A stretch of 64,000 nt of DNA. Source: Colias croceus. Its lineage: Eukaryota; Arthropoda; Insecta; Lepidoptera; Pieridae. A program made the translations under genes and the position numbers. Positions 57,116 to 64,000 of the stretch are shown one piece after another. The DNA is taken from the NCBI RefSeq assembly GCF_905220415.1, contig NC_059568.1:13764001-13828000 (forward strand). Direction: 5' to 3'. The first letter of the stretch is position 1, and the number at the start of each line of letters is the position of its first letter. The notes beneath the pieces were generated by a model. That model ran no database searches and was not told where the DNA came from. It worked only from the letters and a program-made list of their open reading frames with translations.

Positions 57116-60100
57116 ATAAACGCCCCGCCCTCCCCCCGCGGCCTTCTCACGCCTCTCACCCCCCCTCCCCCCCAGGGCAGCTTCGACCCGGCCGATCTCA
57201 GCTTCAGTGCCGCCTTCCTCGAACTGATAGAACGTTACTCGCACTCGATGTTGTTTTTCTACTTAACCGTCATTCTAATCATCATGGTCGCTTAGTGTTG
57301 AACGACGGCCGGCCTATCGCGATCGCGTCTCGATAGATGATGCGCGCGGGTTTGCGGCGCCCGGCCCGCTCGGCTCGGGTGCGGCGAACCCGCCCGCTTC
57401 GATATCACGTTCTATTGTTCAATAATTATTGTCGCTGTCGTTTGAACCTCCGATCGATCGACGATCGCCCGATTCCGATTCGCATAGACGTTATAGATTC
57501 CGTGCTTGAGTATTGCGTGTTGCTCGAGATATGTGCCTTGAAAATAGCTACATTCCTTTTATTATTGTTTCTATAGTATACGCCCGGATAAAGAACGCTG
57601 CTGCGATGCGACGATAAATAGAAATAGTGTATTCGTTTGCTCTTGTAAATTGTGATATTCGACGGAACATTAGATTGGCGATCGGACGCCCTCCGCCTGG
57701 ATATTATATTGTGAAACGTACATGGAAATAATAATAATAGAAAGCTTAACAAATGTCTAAAAAGAGTACAGAGTATTTACATATGTTTAATAATCGGTGA
57801 TGCACATCGTAATCAAACGAATGCGACAATAAGTAATAATATTTGTTGATCGTCTAATTTAGTTGTGATTCTAGTAGAATAGTCTGTGCGTTGAGTTCGG
57901 TAACGCAAGCAGCCGATAGCTCCACAACGAATACGAGGTTTGGTTTGCGTGCGCACGTAGAGGGCTCTCATACGAACGTGGTTTCACCCGGTTTGCACCT
58001 GTATATAACAATAGGGGAGTGTTACGAGCCGAGAGGCGGATTCGACGCGGTTCTGTGCTTCGAACCAAGATGCAATGTATATTCTAAAGACACGCGACCA
58101 GTGAAAATTTTATTTTAAATTGCGCCATGTTCATTATTAGGTGGTGGAAGAGGTTCGAGTAAAGTATTTTGTAATTAATGTCATAGCGCTGAAATCAGTT
58201 TGGGTAACTTTGAGCGAATGGTACTGGCCATTTGTGCATACGCTAAAACGATAAATCCATATAGTGTATCAATAGAGTAATTAAATGATAGTTGCACAGA
58301 GCACTAAACCAATAGAGGCGGAATGGAAGGCAAATTTAATGTTATAGAGCGTCGCTATTCGTTGGTTACAGTTACGTTACTTGAACCGCTCTATGTATTT
58401 CTAGAAGTCTTCATCATTAGCGTTTAATTGTATCTTGACTTTTCTGATCGATGTGAACGGTGGGGGAGTTACATTTCTTCTCTACAAATTGGATAATGCT
58501 CCGTGTATTATTGTGGCGGTTTATTTGACTAAGCGGTGTCGTCGAAGCTGTCTTGTAATATATAGAGCAGACTGTGGTACATCAAACGATTGAATCGAAT
58601 CTGAAATCGATGCGCGACATTTTATTTGATAATATAATAAGTGACAATTAAATTTTAATCTTTATTTAACAGAGGTAAAAACTCGCGTTCCGGATACTCG
58701 GGGGAGAAAATTTCACTGTAGTGTTCGAAACGTTGGCCAAAAAACTAATAAATGTGTTTTAATGTACCTATTATGCCCGATTTCACCAATAACCCCTAAA
58801 CTGTCTCCTAACTTCCTAAGTAAGGGTTCCTTAGTTTAAGGAACCCCCTTCCTTCCTTCCTTCAAATCACTACCGAACCTAACGACACTTATCTCAAATT
58901 TTACGTTAGGTATCCCCTAAATTGACTTAAGTGACACTTAAATTTTACGGGTTGTTGGTGAAAACGGGCATTAGAAATTTATTTTGTTAGAAATATTATT
59001 TGTAATACTCACGACAAAATATAATTACAAGACAATTCCTGCACGAAGCTTTATCGTGTCGACGACAAAAGTAAATAAGTAACTTAGCATAGTGATCCCC
59101 AAAAATGCAAATTATTAATAAGGCGTTACATATTATATCAAATAATATATTTTAAAACTTTCGTACGTTTTAAATGTTTCTGCTGACTTCGAAATACGGC
59201 GCACTTGTGCCGTGATAAAATGACGAATGTTTTATGTATTTCAAAGTTCCCCAAACTGTACTAATCGTAGATTTGTGTCAGTATATCTAGAATTAATATT
59301 TTATCTCGCATTTTATATTTTTTTTTGTAATTTTAAATGTGGTGTATTGGTTATTGTCGTTGCGCTATACATACGGACATTTACAATAGTTTTGTAATAC
59401 CACTGCCTGTACAAACGGTTCCATTACAGCTCATTCGGATATATACGGCTAATGAATTTAGAATGTTAGTAAGCACTTAGATTAATCTTAATGCTGTATA
59501 AAACACACGACAATTATTGCATTATTAATAACTAATGTTTTGACATTTGATGTAAAAAAAATTAATTTGTATTTATTCGCATCATAGTAAAGTATTGTTT
59601 ATTATATTGACATTTTCTTTAATTAAATTTTTAAACCAAATTTTAATTGACATTTTGACGATTTATTAAGTATTGTTAATTGTAATTTTTTGTTTATTCT
59701 CATTATGAATGTATTGTAAGAAAATGGTAATACATGAAGACACGAAAGTCCTCGAAACGGCAGTTTTCAATCAAACTTTACGGCTTCCGTCTTGTAGCAT
59801 GTAGCGAGTATATCCTCTGAACGTTCTAGTAGTTCAAGTTAGCTTTGAATGTAACTAATTTAATCTTGTTTTCTTATAGCTAATCTCGTAATGTAAAGCA
59901 CAAACATGTATTGTTATGTATATTTATTGTTTGATGATTTACCTTGTTTGTTTCGTGCCTTCATGCAATACACGAGCTTGACTTGCGCCTCCACGGAGAC
60001 GGTATTTACAGAATATAAGAATCACATACATCAATATGAATTATGTCGTTTTAAGCCATTGACAATGTTTACCACGCTGCTTGTGAATATGTCGTGGATT

Positions 60101-60250
60101 TTATTTTGGAGTAAGGTTATTATCAGAATGATTCAATTATCCTCTTAGTTTTTTTAATCAATAGAATAATTAAATTATAAATTTCCGTGTGGTATTGTTG
60201 TTATATTAAACTATTATGCTATATTGTATCGTTTTCTGAAATAAAAGACT
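57116..60250 (+). other. Vap33 3' UTR (probable extent)
   Basis: 57116-57420 is very GC-rich, then the sequence returns to average. Candidate poly(A) signals are aataaa at 57115-57120, 58747-58752 and 60240-60245. No other coding exon was recognised, so a long 3' UTR is the simplest reading; a MITE lies within it. Confidence 0.45.
58774..58970. mobile_element. PIF/Harbinger-like MITE in the Vap33 3' region
   Basis: The ends tgcccgatttcaccaataac and, inverted, tgcccgttttcaccaacaac are near-perfect 20-bp TIRs with flanking TTA at 58771-58773 and 58971-58973. 197 bp, no ORF. Confidence 0.8.
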
Positions 60251-60298
60251 TAATTTATGATTATTTTACACTGTTTCTTATTTATATATTTCCAGAGG

Positions 60299-60740
60299 TG
60301 TTTGGCACTAGGGCGGTGCTCAATATCCAAAAATAATTATACATTATAATAATATTCTACAAAGTAGAATTTTGTATTGCCACCTAGAGGGAGAATACTC
60401 AAGTGACGGTAAAAAATTATACTCTATTTTTTTAAATGGATGAAAACTGCATTCAATGATATCCAAGAATATTCTGAAAATTACACCCCGTATTTTTATT
60501 GCATTGAAATATATTTATTATATTATTCAGTATCTCTACCTGTGGCATTACAAAATTCAACCCTTTTTACTAGTCGTCTCACTCTCACTCTACAAGCTGT
60601 TTCACCCATGTGATATTAAATGACTTCTCCTTTAGTCCTTGTTCCTGTGGCCTCATTGATATCAGTATAAAAGGTAGTCCAAGACACTCCTTATTCAGTT
60701 ATCGGTCAGTGAATAAAAGTAGTTGGGAATTCCTAACATA
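60299..60740 (+). repeat. Possible solo-LTR-like segment
   Basis: cagtataaaaggtag (about 60664) is followed some 45 bp on by gaataaaagtag (about 60710) and a cctaaca end. This TATA-then-poly(A) order resembles a solo LTR starting tgtttggcacta at 60300. No target duplication was found. Confidence 0.25.
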
Positions 60741-60763
60741 AGAGAATATGAACCTTATTGATT

Positions 60764-60955
60764 ACTAGCTTCCGCCCGCGACTCCGACCGCGCGGAAAAA
60801 TTACGATTTTTTTTCTACGTATTTTTCCGGGATAAAAAGTATCCTATTTTATGCCCAGGATAATAAGGTATAATTATACCAAGTTTCATTGAAATCGAAC
60901 CGTTAGTTTTCACGTGATGCCTGAACATACAGACAGACAAAAATTTTTTTAATCA
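60764..60955 (-). mobile_element. Lep1-type Helitron, minus orientation
   Basis: It starts actagcttccgcccgcgact, includes tttccgggataaaaagtatc and ends near a cagacagacaa stretch. Confidence 0.7.
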
Positions 60956-62181
60956 CGTATTTGGGCTTGGTATCGATCCAGTAACACCCCCTGCTATTTA
61001 TTTTTTCAATATTTTCAATGTACAGAATTGACCCTTCTACAGATTTATTACATGTATGTATAGATAACAATTGCAAGTAAGGGAGAGTAAGATTAAATAA
61101 AACAACATTTAAATGCACATTATATTCATTTCAAAAGACTAAATAAAATAATTAAGTTACATAACAATTTGCACGACCATTAACATACTCTAAAACTCAA
61201 ACCGAACAATAGAGCGTTCCCAAGGAAATATGCAAATTTGTATGTTGTGAGGTTATTATTTTAGGTGTATAAAATATTAGCATTTCATTAAGAACATAGC
61301 CTCGATAGACATCTAAAATATGTGCGTACGAGTTTAATTATTTACGCAAATTGAATATAATTAACAATATTTAGATACCTGTAGCGATAGATAATTTTAC
61401 AAATTATTATTTATTTATTTATAACATTCTGAATTGTTAAAGCATTATAATACACTTAACTTATTTATAAATAATACCAACTTAACTAAATTCAATTTAA
61501 AATTATTATAATGTAGTCTGTCAAGTTTAAGTTTTAGAGAATAACCAAATTTCCAAATATACTTATTAATTATTATGATAAATATTTGTGATTATTTTAC
61601 TTACACAACATTGAGCTCTAATAGATATAATTTTAAACAATAATATACAAAAATAAAACATGGCCTACGTTCTCAACTATAAAATGGCTGATGCAGAACC
61701 AGAAACCTAAATATTTAAATACTGCGCATCATTGAGATCATTTTGAAAGTTAATCCTAATCGAAATATTAAAAAAATACACGTACTATGTTATTTCGATA
61801 CTAAAGCATAACACGCCTGGTTTTATCGTAGTAAGAATGGGTATAAATGCAGTCGATTTCGGTGACAATTAAAGTAAATTTTAAGAAAAAATACCCTAGT
61901 GTTACCGTGAAATTAATATTAAAACATGTGAAATTGATGAACTGCGAATAAAACAATCACCTACGTAACAAAACACGTAAACCATTGAACGCGTCCCGTA
62001 CTGCGCTTCCAAATTCCAATCTTGTACAACTTGCCTCTAGGTCGCTAGGCAAGTAGTATAGTGTAGCGAGTGGAAGTTCGGTGCATTATTATTTAGAGTA
62101 TAATCAAAATGCAGTTGATTTGAGAAATAATATAAACAAACTGGTCGAAATATTATGATATAATTCACTAGATTCGTGACC
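60956..62181. other. Intergenic AT-rich DNA, nothing recognised
   Basis: No exon-like or repeat structure was recognised. Confidence 0.45.
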
Positions 62182-62220
62182 TGTAAAATTACAACACGAA
62201 TTTCGTGTTGTAATTTTACA
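62182..62220. repeat. Perfect inverted repeat, 19-nt arms, 1-nt centre
   Basis: tgtaaaattacaacacgaa, then t, then its exact reverse complement. Confidence 0.95.
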
Positions 62221-62447
62221 CTTTCCTCTCTCGTTTACCTACATAGCTGCTCTGTAGAACGTTTTTCAAAATAAACCTACGCATAATTTTTTTTTGTGAC
62301 TATAACCAGGCGTACTCTTCTTTAGTCTTTGTTTATTGTTTACAGTTAGTGGATTATACAAGTAGGTAGTTAGTTTAATTGGGATAAATTAAACTTAACT
62401 ACAGTCAGCGCTACTCTTAAACTAGGTATAATTATACAAAACCATAA

Positions 62448-62640
62448 GTGCTGATTTACACAGGGTCAGTAACTGACTACAAATTCGAGGCAAATCAGTG
62501 CTGACCCGAAAAAAACCCTGTGTAAACAGATTTGAAGTCAGTACAGAGGCTTGAAGTCTATGTAAACAGTTAAAGTCAGTCGCGGCGCCGAATTTCGGCG
62601 CCGCGACTGACTTGTCTACTGACCCTGTGTAAATCAGCAC
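62448..62640. mobile_element. MITE with internal GC hairpin
   Basis: The TIRs gtgctgatttacacagggtc-agta are perfect, with TAA duplications at 62445-62447 and 62641-62643. Near the right end, gtcagtcgcggcgccgaa pairs with ttcggcgccgcgactgac (about 62575-62611). 193 bp, no ORF. Confidence 0.85.
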
Positions 62641-62992
62641 TAATATACATTTATGAATAGCTAGTATCTAGCAAATAAATATAAGTATGAAGAGATTCTT
62701 TCTTAACCTACGTGATGATTAGTGTAATGATTAGAAATGACGATTTGCTTTTTAATTAATACACCTCCATACGTAGCTTACTTTCGACTTACACATAGAA
62801 AAATATTCTAAGAAATTTGCGATTGCATGACAAATCAAGTCTAAATTGAAACTAAATTTACACATGAACAGAATGATAGTATAATTAAGTAAAAACAAAA
62901 GTGATAAAACCCGATCTTATTGATGTGTAATCGTGTGCATCTAATTAGAAACATCAGTAATATTTAATAGATACCGATAGCTCTTATGCCGC

Positions 62993-63455
62993 GGCCACAC
63001 TATGATCCTCGCGCTGCCGTATATTCGCCGCGATATTGCCATCTCTGGCCACACACTGGCCTCTACTCGCGCTATTAATCGTGACGCTCCTCACTTGTCA
63101 TGTCTCACGAAATGGACGCCGAAACTGTGGCCGCATGCGCGCTATGTATTTTTATTATAGCTAATTATTTTAATGTAGTAAAAAGAAATATACATCGTCG
63201 TCGTCGTCCTCAAACATAAAAAAACATAAACAATTTTTCATTTGACCATTCCATGCTTGGCGACGACATAATTTCCAATTTTGGATACGTGTGCGTGTCG
63301 ATGCGGACTGAGATCGCGCGAGTATGTGGCCAGGCATCCGCACTCGTATTGTCGGTCCTTTGACTCGCGCGCTAAAACCGACCAAAAAGGGAGCAGTGAG
63401 CAGGACGATGAGCACGACGAGTCGCATGACAGGTAACGTGGCCACACTATGTCTC
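62993..63455 (+). mobile_element. Possible Harbinger-derived remnant
   Basis: ggccacacta motifs occur at about 63004 and 63442 in direct orientation, and cgcgagt/actcgcg motifs are mirrored inside. A 39-codon ORF at 63100-63219 (MSHEMDAETVAACALCIFII..., then KRNIHRRRRPQT) has the Ala-rich then Arg-rich pattern seen at the N-terminus of PIF/Harbinger transposases. The ends are not clearly inverted, so the boundaries are provisional. Confidence 0.4.
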
Positions 63456-64000
63456 TGCCTACTTTCCTCGATACTTCCCATATAGAGAATACAATCCCGG
63501 GCATGTTTTTCAATCTATCTATAAAACTATCCCGGGATCAGCCTTATGTGGGAATCGGGTTCTAATAAAAAAATTGAAGTATAGTTTCTCAAAATATGTT
63601 TTTAATCTAACATAGGTACTAAAATAAAATAAAAAATATACATCAAAAACAAAAGAACTATTTAGAATTTCGGAAATAGAATCTTAGAAATATCAAAGCG
63701 TCCAAAACTTTCGTTCAGGGAATCCCCGAAGGGGAATTATTGCCCCGCAATTACACCTAGGTAGGTAATAAATGTCAAGCACAATTTCTGTTTTTGGTAA
63801 AAAAAGGCGTCAAAATAATTCGTTTATAAATCAAATATTGCTGAGATTCACAAGGTCACTCATAACATGACATACTTTGTACACCAAAAAAAAAAATTCA
63901 TAATTTATAGATATTAGCCCCGCAACAATAATATTATTTTGATATGAGGTGACCGGGTTATTCCCCTGTTAGCCCGTCGGGGAGTTAGAGTTTGAGACCT
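63456..64000. other. Intergenic DNA, unassigned repeat-like motifs
   Basis: cccggg motifs (about 63497 and 63531) and two gccccgcaa motifs (about 63743 and 63918) hint at an element that runs off the window. Not identified. Confidence 0.35.

Noticed and set aside
56782..57336. Several long frames in the GC-rich island (both strands)
   Set aside because: GC-rich DNA has few stop codons; only the frame continuing the VAP coiled coil into the membrane anchor has protein-level support.
63170..63481. 103-codon frame with a hydrophobic stretch and an acidic run, minus strand
   Set aside because: It is antisense to the Ala/Arg-rich mini-ORF, and its acidic run comes from a (TCG)n repeat; no independent support.
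1..64000. CRISPR arrays, operons, ribosome binding sites, rRNA
   Set aside because: The window is eukaryotic nuclear DNA with introns; no regularly spaced short direct repeats or rRNA-like segments were seen.

Overview
The window looks like AT-rich nuclear DNA from a moth or butterfly (Lepidoptera). Genes are split into short exons with GT-AG introns. The spaces between them hold Lep1-type Helitron ends (a GC-rich 'gcgggcgaagccgcgggcgg' core followed by 'ctagt'), tRNA-headed SINEs with (TGA)n tails, RTE- and jockey-type LINE pieces, Tc1, pogo, piggyBac and hAT remnants and many MITEs. Every call was made by reading the sequence; no database search was run. Exon junctions were checked by phase arithmetic.

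Layout: (1) 0.6-1.3 kb, a decayed RTE LINE 3' end, minus strand. (2) 4.9-5.9 kb, a small unrecognised secreted-protein gene, minus strand. (3) 9.2-9.5 kb, an inverted-repeat unit carrying a decayed THAP-like first exon. (4) 14.7-16.0 kb, a Tweedle (DUF243) cuticular protein gene, minus strand, with a TATA box. (5) 17.06-22.8 kb, six exons of frequenin/NCS-1, plus strand; codons 1-21 are not seen and the first coding exon probably lies upstream, so the two secreted-protein genes may sit inside a frequenin intron. (6) 26-28.4 kb, a MITE and a jockey-like reverse transcriptase fragment that includes a 545-bp tandem duplication. (7) 31.9-40.5 kb, a complete four-exon pyruvate dehydrogenase phosphatase gene, minus strand; its introns hold a nested Helitron/foldback element, a Tc1 copy, a tRNA-like SINE and a pogo-derived MITE. 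A hAT MITE carrying six TATCGATA sites lies just upstream of it. (8) 41.4-46.1 kb, a piggyBac-like remnant followed by two nested copies of one TIR family. (9) 47.1-57.1 kb, a complete eight-exon Vap33 (VAP-A/B) gene, plus strand, with two in-frame cassette exons and a repeat-filled last intron. (10) 57-60.2 kb, its probable long 3' UTR. (11) 60.3-64 kb, intergenic DNA with MITEs and a possible Harbinger remnant.

The host genes are ordinary single-copy insect genes that do not form a pathway together: cuticle structure (Tweedle), neuronal calcium sensing (frequenin), mitochondrial pyruvate metabolism (PDP) and ER membrane contacts (VAP). The unusual material is in the repeats: a foldback element with six 'CTCGAGCGCG' boxes in mirrored orientation, perfect hairpins with arms of up to 40 nt, a THAP exon inside a MITE-like unit, and a DRE-rich MITE at the PDP promoter.
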